Shown: positions 30,008 through 40,418 of the stretch, one piece after another | How the letters are laid out: every line of letters starts with the position of its first letter | How positions within the stretch are numbered: the first letter of the stretch is position 1 | NCBI GenBank assembly: GCA_963920575.1 | Contig: OY986969.1 | Span: 10,475,096-10,539,095 of the forward strand | DNA: 64,000 nt | From: Narthecium ossifragum | Lineage: Eukaryota; Streptophyta; Magnoliopsida; Dioscoreales; Nartheciaceae | Direction: 5' to 3' | The notes under the pieces: model-generated | Database searches by the model: none | The model's input: the letters and a program-made list of their open reading frames with translations, nothing else | What the model was told of the DNA's origin: nothing | Translations under genes and position numbers: made by a program

Positions 30008-31753
30008 TCAAACCTTGATTTTTGGTAACCAAATCTTTTTGGGTCCATTTGCATTAGTACTATGCATAAGAGAAGAAGAATATCTAGGTGACCAGATTTT
30101 CTTAGCATTAGCATTCTTCATGAGATAGCAACTAGGTGCAATGTGACCTACTTTGCAACAATAATGACATGTAGGTCCTTGTGTTACCTTAGGAGGATGA
30201 GAAGAAGCTTTAACAAAGTTAGTCTTCTTTTGGATGTTCACCTTCCTAGGGTTGTAGCCAATTCCTTCTTTGTTCAAGGAGTTCCTTTGGCTATCAAGGA
30301 TCTCATCTAGTTTATCTCTACTTTTCACAAATTTGGCTATAGTGATTTTTAGGTCATTAACTTCTAGAGTGATATCTCTCTTGGATTTTCTCAAGAAGAT
30401 AAGTTCTCTTTGCATATCATAATTTGTATTCTTCAATATGGTGAGCTCATATTGAGTGTCCTTGAGTTCATCCTCAAGTGTCTCATTGGTGTCACAAGAC
30501 TTGTTCTCTAGCATGCATTTGTTTTCTTTTTCTAAAGTTTCAATCCTATGCATGGCATCTAATTTTTCTTCTTCTACTTTCTTCAAGTCCTTACAATTAG
30601 CATGGTATTTCTTTTTCAGAAATTTGAAATCATTTGCTAAATCATGATAAGCATCAAAGAGTTCTTCAAATGCAAGCTCATCCTCTACCTCATTTTGTTC
30701 TTCTTCCTCATCTCCATGTGCCATTAAGCATATGTTGGCTACCTCTTGTTCTTCTTCATCGGATGAAGTCTCCACATCGCTTTCTCCCCAAGTAGCCACC
30801 ATTGCCTTCCTACTATTGAACTCCTTCCTTGAAGGCTTCTTGAGTTGAGGACATTCAAGCTTGATGTGTCCGGGCTTCCTACACTCATAACATATGATTT
30901 CATTTGAGTTAGAAGAAGTAGGATTATGCCTTTCACCTTTGAAGAATTTCTTCTTGAAGAATTTCTTTCCTCCTTGGCGTTTGAAGATCTTTTGTATTCT
31001 CCTTGATATCATCGCCAACTCCTCATCGTCATCTCCATCGCTTGAATCGGATGAGTCTTTGCTAGATGATTTGAAGGCAACCGTTTTCTTCTTTTTGTCT
31101 CCCTCTTCGTTGCTCCTCTTCAAGTTCATCTCATAGGTCATGAGGGAACCCATGAGCTCATCTAGTGACAATTTGGATAGATCCTTGGCTTCTTCTATCG
31201 CTGTCACTTTGGGATACCACGACTTAGGTAGACATCTAAGGATCTTTCTCACAATCTCATCATTAGCATAAGTTCTTCCAAGAGATTCAAGCATATTTAA
31301 TATGTTATTAAAACGTGTAAACATCTCACTAATAGTCTCATCATTCTTCATGCAAAATAATTCATACTCATGTACTAGCATACTTATCTTTGACTCTTTA
31401 ACCCGGCTAGTTCCTTCATATGTAACCTCAAGCTTATCCCATATCTCCTTTGCTGATTTGCATGTGGAGACCCTATTGAATTCACTAGGGCTAAGGGTAC
31501 AAAATAGAAAGCTTTTGGCCTTGGCATTAGTTTGAAGGTTTTTAAGGTCAATTGGGGTGTAGTCACTCTTTGTCTTTGGGACATCTTTCCCATCAACAAT
31601 TTTGGTAGGAGCATAAGGTCCATCCTCTATAACTAACCATGCCTCATAGTCTATGGATTGAACAAAGATTTCCATCTTTGTTTTCCAATAGTTGTAGTTT
31701 GAACCATTGAAGTAGGGTGGCCTATTGGTAGCTTGTCCCTCTATGTTTTCCAT
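30008..31753 (-). CDS. gag: Sirevirus gag, intact, 581 aa
   Basis: The protein begins MENIEGQATNRPPYFNGSNY, the usual start of copia Gag, and contains the UBN2-type region (CTLSPSEFNRVSTCKSAKEI). A lysine- and acid-rich linker follows, then a CCHC knuckle at residues ~288-301 (CYECRKPGHIKLEC), an acidic stretch, a long coiled coil at ~355-490 and a second CCHC at ~529-542 (CHYCCKVGHIAPSC). It would form the virus-like particle and bind RNA. It is the only element gene with recognisable function in this window that has no stop or frameshift, in line with the element's young age. The start lies 65 bp inside the primer-binding site. Confidence 0.9.
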   Translation of the reverse strand: MENIEGQATNRPPYFNGSNYNYWKTKMEIFVQSIDYEAWLVIEDGPYAPTKIVDGKDVPKTKSDYTPIDLKNLQTNAKAKSFLFCTLSPSEFNRVSTCKSAKEIWDKLEVTYEGTSRVKESKISMLVHEYELFCMKNDETISEMFTRFNNILNMLESLGRTYANDEIVRKILRCLPKSWYPKVTAIEEAKDLSKLSLDELMGSLMTYEMNLKRSNEEGDKKKKTVAFKSSSKDSSDSSDGDDDEELAMISRRIQKIFKRQGGKKFFKKKFFKGERHNPTSSNSNEIICYECRKPGHIKLECPQLKKPSRKEFNSRKAMVATWGESDVETSSDEEEQEVANICLMAHGDEEEEQNEVEDELAFEELFDAYHDLANDFKFLKKKYHANCKDLKKVEEEKLDAMHRIETLEKENKCMLENKSCDTNETLEDELKDTQYELTILKNTNYDMQRELIFLRKSKRDITLEVNDLKITIAKFVKSRDKLDEILDSQRNSLNKEGIGYNPRKVNIQKKTNFVKASSHPPKVTQGPTCHYCCKVGHIAPSCYLMKNANAKKIWSPRYSSSLMHSTNANGPKKIWLPKIKV

Positions 31754-31803
31754 GTCTAGATAGGATCCTCTAAGGGTTGTTACACCACTAAATTAGAGAC
31801 CTA

Positions 31804-31816
31804 GCTCTGATACCAA
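31804..31816 (-). other. Sirevirus primer-binding site, tRNA-iMet
   Basis: On the minus strand it reads TTGGTATCAGAGC, one base inside the 5' LTR end. Confidence 0.92.
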
Positions 31817-31817
31817 T

Positions 31818-32950
31818 TGAAGGTCCAAGATGGGGGTGAATTGGACTCTTTTCGAAAATCTACACTTTAAATGCTTGTAGATGAGATGAAACTAAAGCAA
31901 GAAGGCATGCAAGAATACAGTAAAGAGAGTTAGAGAGATGACACCGATTTATAGTGGTTCGACCTAACTCTTGGTCTACGTCCACTTCACTCAAGGCTCT
32001 CCTTGAGGTTCCACTACTTGCAAATCCCTTACAAGCTTTTCCCCCAAGCTTCGTGGTGCTTGGTGACCTTACATTCACAGCCAACTGCTGTTGAACAACT
32101 CTCAAGATACTTCTTCACACTTGAAGAAGGTTTACAAAGGTTTTAGCTCAAGGAGAATAAGTAGAAATCTTTCCTAGAACTTGCTCAAATGATCTCAATA
32201 ATAATGATAAAAGTTGTGGCAAGTTTACATGAAGAGACTACTTATAGATGGGCTTCAACCAGCTCAACAAGAAGCCCCAACGGCTCCCTGCAACTCTCCA
32301 ACGGCTAGTTTTTTACTCTGCGCGCTCCTGGCGGTCGATCCGTCCATCGTCCGTCACGTATAAAAAACTCAGCCTCTTTGGTCGACGGTCGATCCACGCA
32401 TCGTCCGTCGCTCTCACGGTCGACCGTGACATCGACCGTCACATCGTCCGTGAGCCTCTGTTGAGAAAGTCGCTTTCCAGGGTCGATGCTCCGATCGACC
32501 GTCGCTCCTTGACTTTTCTTCATATATGCGCCACGGTCCACCGCCGCATCGACCGTCGCAACGTCCGTGAGCCTCTGTCAAGAAAAACGCTTCGGACGGT
32601 CGATGCACCGATCGACCGTCGCGTCTCCACTTTCTTCATTGATGCGCCACGGTCGACCGCCACATCGACCGTCGCATCGTCCGTGAGCCTCTGTCAAGAA
32701 AAACGCTTCCGACGGTCGATGCACCGATCGACCGTCGCGTCAATACGCATATAGCCATGTATGAATCATTCATCACGGTCGATCCATGGATCGACCGTCT
32801 CATTCCCACGGTCGATCCTTGCATCGACCGTGAGTACAAAATAGCTTTAATATTGAATTTAATATCTCCAATTAAAAGGGTAATATTATTAAACATATAT
32901 TTTATCATTTAATGTATATTGGCATCATCAAAACAAGGTTAGGATCAACA
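31818..32950 (-). mobile_element. Sirevirus 5' LTR
   Basis: This LTR of 1133 bp matches 23289-24454 except for about ten substitutions and a 33-bp deletion at TTTCGAAAATCTA|CACTTTAAA, bounded by a short CTA repeat. It contains the same palindrome units (32337-32833) and TATA box (32237-32246). Confidence 0.92.
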
Positions 32951-33861
32951 GTATTTAAGATCTTAGTTATAATAATGAATGAAACAAGGAAAATAAACTG
33001 ATTAAATAATCATGATCCAATAACATAGAATGATTCAGTTAGGCTACATCGGTACCTTAGAGAAGAAACTAGCCACTCATGTTCATCATGAGGGCAACAA
33101 AATTAATGAAGAAATAAGATGAGGAAAAGAAAAGAAAACCAGGCCTGGAACCCGTCTCCTCTCCTCCAAACGCTGTCCAAAAGCCCCTCTCAAACCCTAG
33201 AAAGAGTTCTATTTATAGCCTAAAGTGTCTCCATCCACGGATTAGATCTAAACCATTGATTTTCTTCACTGGGAAAGTAGGATCAATCCCTCCCAGGGTG
33301 TCGCATCGATCACTCTCATTAAAAACTTCAATTTCTGGCTTCGCCCGAGTCCAATCGATCGGACTATGGGTGTCGGATCGATCGGACTCAGTAGGATGGA
33401 TGGAGGGATCGATCGGACTGTGTACAGCTGAAAAATATGCGTTCTAATAGGTTTCTGCATAGTTGGATCGATCGGACTCTAGGTGTCGGATCGATCGGAC
33501 TTTCCAGCGTTTTTACTGTTTTGTCATCCAGACTGCGCCATTGGTACTAAAATTTCCGTAACTTCCTCTAGGAAACTCGGAATCACAAACTGTAAAATTC
33601 TCCAGAATCTAGACGTCAAGAGCTTTCCAACCATATATGACACATCATCTGGTTCTTCATGAGCAGGTACATTTTCATTTTTGAAATTGATCTATATACT
33701 CTTTTCAGCTTCTTTTAGCTCCAATTTCCTGCATTTTCCAAACAACTATGTGAAGCAACATATAGATATAAAAATAGTAATAAAGATGTTGATTAAGGAT
33801 AATAATCTAGCAATTTAGACGGTTATAAGACTGTTCAGAGTGCACTTTCATGCACTTATCA
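32951..33861 (-). mobile_element. Inner Athila 3' LTR, upstream part
   Basis: This part starts with the second GTATT copy and ends ...GCACTTATCA; on the minus strand the LTR therefore starts TGATAAGTGC. With 22728-23288 it makes 1467 bp. A TATA box on the minus strand (GGCTATAAATAG, near 33209-33219) is preceded in U3 by the palindrome array. Confidence 0.9.
33282..33495 (-). repeat. Paired ATCGAT sites in Athila LTR U3
   Basis: ATCGAT cores (one decayed to ATCAAT) lie at 33282/33305, 33354/33377 and 33467/33490, each pair exactly 23 bp apart. A single core at 33408 is preceded by the decayed ATGGAT (33396). The frequent context is GTCGGATCGATCGGACT. The same array occurs in the 5' LTR at about 41305-41525. 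All sites lie upstream of the TATA box in the transcription direction. Confidence 0.85.
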
Positions 33862-33875
33862 CACCCCCCAATGAG
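33862..33875 (-). other. Polypurine tract, inner Athila
   Basis: On the minus strand, GCTCATTGGGGGGTG directly precedes the LTR start TGATAAG. Confidence 0.85.
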
Positions 33876-34210
33876 CTTATTGCTAGTCTCTAGCAATTTT
33901 AAGCGCATAAAATATATTAAGCACACCAACGGTCTAAGGTTGTAGACATGCATATTAAGAGTTCTACCTTGTCAAGTCAATAGTGTTCTATATAGTACAG
34001 AGCATAAAAACATCCTATACTCATATACATACTAGCAACACATGAAATCAACTTCTACACATCAAACATGCTAATCACCATCCAGAAGAACACATGTGAC
34101 GTGAAAAATAAATGTTACGTACAGAAGCAACTTCTACCTACCATTAGTTCAAACACACTACTATCTTCATGACCAATCATTCAACCCTCGCACTTTAAGT
34201 ACAACATGCC

Positions 34211-34370
34211 TTTTTACGCGAGCACTCTCCGCTTCTTGAGGCGCAAAAACCCGGTTACTTAGCAAAACACTGAGTAGTTTTGTTTTTAGCTATTAGTGAT
34301 TCTACCTTTTGACGCGAGCTCCCCGCTTCCTGAGGCAAGAACACCCGGTTACTCAGTAGATCACCTAATA
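34211..34370 (-). repeat. Two copies of the conserved Athila 3' UTR block
   Basis: On the minus strand both copies read AGTAACCGGG, then GCCTC, then a G-rich stretch ending CTCGCGT-AAAAGG (34211-34263 and 34315-34370). Spacing of the conserved words matches the copies at 11281-11420 and 58610-58655. Confidence 0.7.
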
Positions 34371-34705
34371 GGTGTTTAGGCACAGCTTAATCACGCTCCA
34401 GAACTTTTTATCTTTTTTTTATCTTTTTTTTTTCTGCATGCAATACTCAACACTAGCTAATGCTGAAATCATGTTCTAGATTGACAATAGCATGCTCATT
34501 CCTTTGGTGGGTATAATTACCACTGCACAGAACGTGTTCGTGTGTGAATCACATAATGTTTTACCTTCAGGTTATCACACATGCAATCAATGTATAGGCC
34601 AATCCATATGAATACAACATGTATAATACACATAAAAATTTCAACTCATGTACAATTTAGCACTATTATACTCACAAGGTAGTATGAATAAAGTCATGAA
34701 TGTCT

Positions 34706-34740
34706 GCACCCCCAACCTGAAATCAACATTGTCCTCAATG
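34706..34740 (-). other. Second polypurine-tract-like site, inner Athila
   Basis: On the minus strand it reads CATTGAGGACAATG, a short spacer, then TTCAGGTTGGGGGTG. The GAGGAC...GTTGGGGG layout copies the true tract, but it lies about 850 bp upstream of the LTR. Element B has the same site at 58191-58221. Confidence 0.6.
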
Positions 34741-34950
34741 TGTGCATTTATCCACTAAAATATGTAGGAGGTGGCTATCCAAAAATTTCCAGAGAAAGAA
34801 GAGACAAGTACTATAAATAAGAAAGAGGCCACCTGATAGAATAGCGAACATCTCCTCAAGGATCGTCAGGGTGGCTGAAAACCTAAAATAAAACAAAAGA
34901 GAAACATAAGACTGAAAACTGAAACTTAAACTTAAAAAACAGGTTACCTT

Positions 34951-34999
34951 GGTGGGTTGCCTCCCACCCAGCGCTTTATTTAACGTCTAGGCAAGACGT
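34951..34999 (-). promoter_or_regulatory. Post-pol double hairpin, inner Athila
   Basis: On the minus strand, hairpin 1 (34983-34999) pairs ACGTC with GACGT perfectly across a 7-nt loop. Hairpin 2 (34951-34968) pairs GGTGGG with CCCACC across loop AGGCAA. They start about 17 bases after the pol stop. Confidence 0.75.
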
Positions 35000-35016
35000 A
35001 CTGCAAAGCCTTAAGG

Positions 35017-38000
35017 TTAAACAAAATTTGCGGCATCCACAACTTCTGATGGTCCTTCCAAATACAACTTCAAACGGTGACCATAGACTTTGAATTTGCT
35101 TCCACTCCTTTCATTCTCAATTTCAACAGCACCATGAGGAGATACTTGTGTCACTTTAAAGGGACCAGTCCATCTTGACCTTAATTTACCTGGAAAGAAT
35201 TTCATTCGTGAGTTATAAAGTAAAACTTTCATACCTGGTGTAAACTCCTTCCGTTGTATTACTTTATCATGATAGAGCTTGATTCTTTCCTTGTAAATCT
35301 TAGCATTCTCGTACGCTTCATTCCACAGCTCATCCAATTCGTTCAATTGCATCTTTCTCACATCCCCCGCTTCTCTCATGTCAAAATTCAGCTGCTTGAT
35401 TGCCCAATATGCCCTATACTCCAACTCCACAGGTAAATGGCATGCTTTTCCAAAGACAATGCAATAAGGGCTCATACCAATAGGAGTTTTATATGCGGTG
35501 TGATACGCCCAAAGAACATCATTCAATTTCACTGCCCAATCCTTCCTTGTAGTGCCAACAACCCGTTCCAGGATCGTCATTATTTGCCTATTGCTCACCT
35601 CCACTTGACCCGATGTTTGAGGTTGATACGGGGTTGCTACCCGATGGGTGATGTTGTACTTCTTTAATAAGGAATCAAATGCTTTATTGCAAAAGTGTGA
35701 TCCCCCATCACTTATAATCGCTCGAGGTATACCAAACCTTGTAAAAATCATATCTTTCAAGAATCCCACCACGGTCTTGCTGTCATTGTTCCTGGTTGCA
35801 ATTGCTTCAATCTACTTAGATACATAATCTACAGTAACAAGAATATACGTGTACCCGTATGATGGAGGAAACGGTCCCATAAAGTCTATGCCCCAAACAT
35901 CGAACAATTCCACCACCAGATTATTTGTAAGAGGCATCTCATTCCTTTTGCTTATATTCCCTGACCGTTGACATCTGTCACACTTAGCAACAAAATTAAA
36001 TGCATCTTTGAATAATGTAGGCCAAAAGAAACCAGATTGAAGAACTTTAAAAGCAGTTTTCTTGCCTCCAAAGTGTCCTTCACACGTTAATTCATGACTA
36101 AATTTCAATATATCATCATGCTCATATTCTGGAACACAACGCCTTATTATTTGATCAGGACAGTGTTTAAATAAATAAGGGTCATCCCAAAAGTAATATC
36201 TAACTGTGGACAAAAATCTTTTCTTTTCTTGTGAACTTAAATCAGCACGCAGAACATTACTAGCTAAATAGTTAACAATATCCGCATACCAGGGCTCTTT
36301 ACCATTCACAGAAAATAGTTGTTCATCGGGAAAGCATTCTTGGATGGGTTGTACATCCTTAGGGCTGGCCATGTGTTCCAATCGTGACAAGTGATCTGCC
36401 ACTACATTATCGCTCCCTTTCTTGTCCCTTATTTCCAAATTGAACTCTGGCAGCAGTAGGATCCACCTGATTAACCTTGGCTTGGTATCCTTTTTGGTTA
36501 GTAGATATTTCAATGCTGCATGATCTGAATAAATAATAACTTTAGATCCAATCAAATAAGAGCGAAATTTCTCCAATGCAAAAACAACAGCAAGTAATTC
36601 TTTTTCAGTAGTTGAGTAATTGATTTGAGCATCATTGAGTGTACGACTTGCATAATAAATAGCATGAGAGACCTTATTTGCCCTTTGTCCTAAAACAGCC
36701 CCTATAGCATAATCAGAAGCATCACACATTATTTCAAAGGGCAACGACCAATTAGGAGGCATAATAATTGGTGCAGTAATCAATTTCTCTTTCAAAGTAT
36801 TGAAAGCATCAAGACAAGCTTTACTAAACTTAAACTCACTATCCTTGGCCAATAAATCACATAAAGGTCATGCAATTTTAGAAAAATGTCTAATGAATCT
36901 GCGATAAAATCCTACATGGCCCAAAAAACTCTGCACACCTTTCACAGAAGTAGGGGGCGGTAATTTCTCAATCAAATCTATTTTTGCTTTATCTACTCCA
37001 ATACCTTTACTAGAAATAGCATGTCCCAAAACAATACCTTGCCTTTTCATGAAGTGACTCTTCTCCCAGCTCAATGTCAAATTTGTCTCTTCACATCTTT
37101 TAAGCTCCAAGGTTAGGTGTGCAAGGCAATTATCAAAAGAATTCCCAAATACAGAAAAATCATCCATGAATACCTCGACAAACGTTTCTATCATGTCGGA
37201 GAAAATCAATATCATGCATCTTTGAAAGGTGGCAGGTGCATTGCACAATCCGAACGGCATCCTTCTGTACATGAATGTTCCAAACGGACAGGTGAAAGTT
37301 GTCTTCTCTTGGTCCTCTGGGGCGATAGCAATTTGATTATAACCTGAAAATCCATCAAGAAAACAATAAAATGAGTGACCAGCTAAGCGTTCAAGCATTT
37401 GATCAATAAAAGGTAAAGGAAAGTGGTCCTTTTTAGTAGCTGCATTAAGCTTGCGATAATCGATGCAGACACGCCATCCAGTAGTCATCCTCGTGGGTAT
37501 GAGCTCATTGTTCTCATTCTTCACAACTGTTATCCCTGATTTCTTAGGCACCACGTGAACTGGACTTACCCATTTGCTGTCAGAAATAGGGTATATAACG
37601 CCAACATCGAGCAACTTAAGGATCTCTTCCGGAACAGCGTCTTTCATGTTTGGGTTGAGGCGACGCTGGGCGTCCCGTATCGGTTTGGCATCCTCTTTCA
37701 AAATAATGCGGTGAATGCACATAGTAGGACTTACTCCTTTAATATCTGCAATTGTCCATCCTATTGCAGTTTTATGCTCCCTAAGAACTCTCAACAATTT
37801 TTCCTCTTCCAATGGAGTAATGTCAGAAGCAATAATCACAGGAAGGGTTTCATTCTCACCAAGATATGCATATTTCAGATTATTAGGAAGAGGTTTGAAC
37901 TCAAGCTTTGGTGGGGAAACTATTGATGAAACCATTTTAGAATAAGATTTGTTTAGCATGTCTAACCGAGATTCATCAGGGAAGCATGGCTGCAATGCCT

Positions 38001-38575
38001 CAAGGGCTGCTATAATCTCCTTTGCTCCCTCGTAATTCTGCAACTCCTCCTTTTCCATCGTCAATGCCGCTTCCAAATTTGTCTTCACTTGCTCCTGCAT
38101 GAAACTAGAAAACACCAATGAGTCTAAAACATCTATTGAGAAACAATCAAAAGAGTTTGAAGGATAGGACATAGATTCAAAAACTTTAAATTCAACAGTT
38201 TCACCTAAAACTGTCATGCTGAGCTTACCATCCTGCACATTAATCATAGTCTTGGCTGTGGTCATAAATGGACGTCCCAACAAAATTGGTAAATTCCTAT
38301 CATGTAAGGGCGCATCATCCATATCCACTATCACAAAATCAGCAGGGATAATTAATTTATCAACTTGTACTAAAATGTTTTCTACAATGCCTAATGGATA
38401 TTTAATTGAACGATCTGCAAGTTGTAGAGACATTATAGTAGGTTTTAATTCACCCACCCCTAACTGAAGAAAAACAGAGTAAGGCATCAAATTAACACTG
38501 GCTCCTAAATCAAACATTGCCTCTCCTATCTTTGCATCACCAACAGTAATAGTAATGTTAAAACTCCCTGAATCC
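35017..38575 (-). pseudogene. pol: Inner Athila pol: protease, RT, RNase H, integrase
   Basis: The pol frame carries protease FDLGASVNLMP and GRPFMTTA. RT shows SPVHVVPKKSG, VCIDYRKLNAA, FMDDFSVFG and FLGHVGFYRRF. RNase H shows [13 protein letters not shown] and [10 protein letters not shown], then DHLSRLE. Integrase shows [30 protein letters not shown] and [13 protein letters not shown], and ends [20 protein letters not shown]. It has two stops: TGA just after FSKIA (near 36868), fitting CGA to TGA, and TAG after DYVSK (near 35812), fitting TGG to TAG. A frameshift near 38590 separates it from gag. The catalytic residues I could check are present, unlike in the plus-strand Athila. Confidence 0.88.
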
Positions 38576-40369
38576 TTAAGCTTGGGTGGAAGCTACCGTC
38601 TCTGAAACCATCACTTTTTCATGAGGTTCATAATTACGCTTAGAAGTACTTAGTTCCTTGAAGAATTTTGGAAATGCTGGCATGTTCCTGATCACATCAA
38701 GCAATGGTAAGTTCACATTAACCTTAGCGAGAATATCATAAATTTCAAAATATGACTTATCCATTTTGGCTTTCTTTAGGTGTCCTGGAAAAGGAACCGG
38801 CGGCACATATGGTGGAGGAGTGTTGTGATGAACCTCCAGAACTGACTTTGCTCTCTTTTCATGATCAAAAGCTGATGTGGCCAATTGTGTCTTTTTCGAG
38901 GGTTCCTCCGTTTCGACTTCCTCACTTGCATCATCATTACACTCATCAATAACTTCAGAATTAATCTTATTATTAATTATCTTACATGAACGAAGAACTG
39001 TGACCGCTTTTGCTTGCTCAGGTTGGCTCGGAAATTTGCCTGGAACGTGGGCTCTTACAGCATCTGCAAGTTGTCCCACTTGAACTTTCAACTTCCCAAC
39101 GGATGCTGCAACATTCTTTAGTACCGCATCATGTTGAGCAATGGCTGCATCTTGTTGAGCAATGGCTGAATCTTGTTTTTCTATCTTTAAATCTATTTTC
39201 TGCATAAAAGCAAACATAGTCGCTTCCAAAGACTACTTAACAGGTGGGTTAGACTGATTAGCAGTAGGCATACTAGCATTAGCAGTATTTTTCCATGAAA
39301 AATTCGGATGCTCCCTCCAACCAGGATTGTAAGTATTTGCATAAGGATCAAATCTAGGTCTCGGGTTATAAGCATTCATCAAATTAGCTTGTTCTTACAC
39401 ATATTCAGGAAATTCACTACCAGAAGGACATGAGTCAAACCTATGACCAACAACATTGCAAATTGAACAAACCTCGACCGGTTTTGCTTGTATGGACATC
39501 ATAGCGTCTATCTTCTTGTTAAGGGTTGCAATCTGCCTTGCCATATCGTCGTTCTGGTTCAGCTCATAGATGCCTCTCGCCTTATTCCTTGTGTCTCTCT
39601 GCTGCGAGTTAGATCCTAGCATCTCATAGATTTCATATGCCTCCGATGGTGTCCTTTTGAACATCGCTCTACCTGCAGCATTATCTGCCATAGTCTGACA
39701 AGAAAGATATAGTCCATCATATAAATATTGCATCTGATTTTCTAAAGAATAATTATGATGTGGACATTGCATCAAAAGCATCTTAAATCTATCCCATGCT
39801 TCATGGAATGGTTCTCCATCAGCTTGCTGAAAATTTGGAATTTGCCTTCTCAAGTTAGTAGTCATGGCATGAGAATAAAATTTACTAACAAACTTGTTAT
39901 AAATTGCATCCCAAGTAGTGAGTGATCCAAGAGGCAACGACATCAACCATCACTTCGCTTTATCCTTCAGGGTATAAGGAAAACATCGCATCCTCAGTTG
40001 ATCTTCAGTAATGCCACCTAAAGGAAAAGTCTGAATAGTAGTATAATAATCTTTTACAAATATTAGTGCATCTTCATAAGGTAAACCATGAAATTCAGGA
40101 AGCATAGAAAAATGTAGATTTTTAAGTTCATAATTCCTAACCTCTGCAGGTAATGCGATGCACGAAGGTGAGGTAGAAATAGTAGGCCTCGCGTACTCCT
40201 CCAAAGGACGTACATTGTTATTAAGCTCCATCTCCTCTTGTTCCTCTTCTTGAACTCCTAGATTTGATGTGGACAAGCTGTCTTTGTGAGATCTCTTCTT
40301 CAAGCCAATTTGATCTACTTTATCATTCAAGGGCAACAACTTTTCTTTCCGTGATCGGCGACCTTGCAT
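38576..40369 (-). pseudogene. gag: Inner Athila gag, three stops
   Basis: It starts MQGRRSRKEKLLP and shows the Gag domain (FSMLPEFHGLPYEDALIFVK, RCFPYTLKDKAK, WDAIYNKFVSKFYSH, FHEAWDRFKMLLMQCPHHN), a CCHC-like knuckle (CSICNVVGHRFDSC), then YANTYNPGWREHPNFSW and a coiled coil built on QQDAAIAQHDA repeats. In-frame stops are TGA 39950-39952, TAA 39395-39397 (fits CAA) and TAG 39233-39235 (fits CAG). The YNPGW...NFSW segment is the part that the non-autonomous elements A and B retain. Confidence 0.88.
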
Positions 40370-40393
40370 TCACTATAAAATAACTCTAATCAA

Positions 40394-40418
40394 ATCCCCG
40401 GCAACGGCGCCAAAAACT
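40394..40418 (-). other. Athila primer-binding site
   Basis: On the minus strand, TTTTTGGCGCCGTTGCCGGG begins two bases after the LTR end (...TTCATCA). It is the same as in elements A and B. Confidence 0.88.

Larger units (their letters stand above)
23289..32950 (-). mobile_element. Ty1/copia Sirevirus, full length
   Basis: This element of 9662 bp is flanked by GTATT on both sides (23284-23288 and 32951-32955). The LTRs are 1166 bp (23289-24454) and 1133 bp (31818-32950); the size difference is one 33-bp indel, and about ten substitutions were counted by eye. On the minus strand the order is LTR, tRNA-iMet primer-binding site, gag, pol (integrase before RT), a palindrome array, a third ORF, three polypurine tracts and LTR. 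The integrase-RT order defines copia. The large gag with coiled coil, the extra 3' ORF, repeated palindromes and multiple tracts are Sirevirus features. The low LTR divergence makes it the youngest dated insertion here. Confidence 0.92.
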
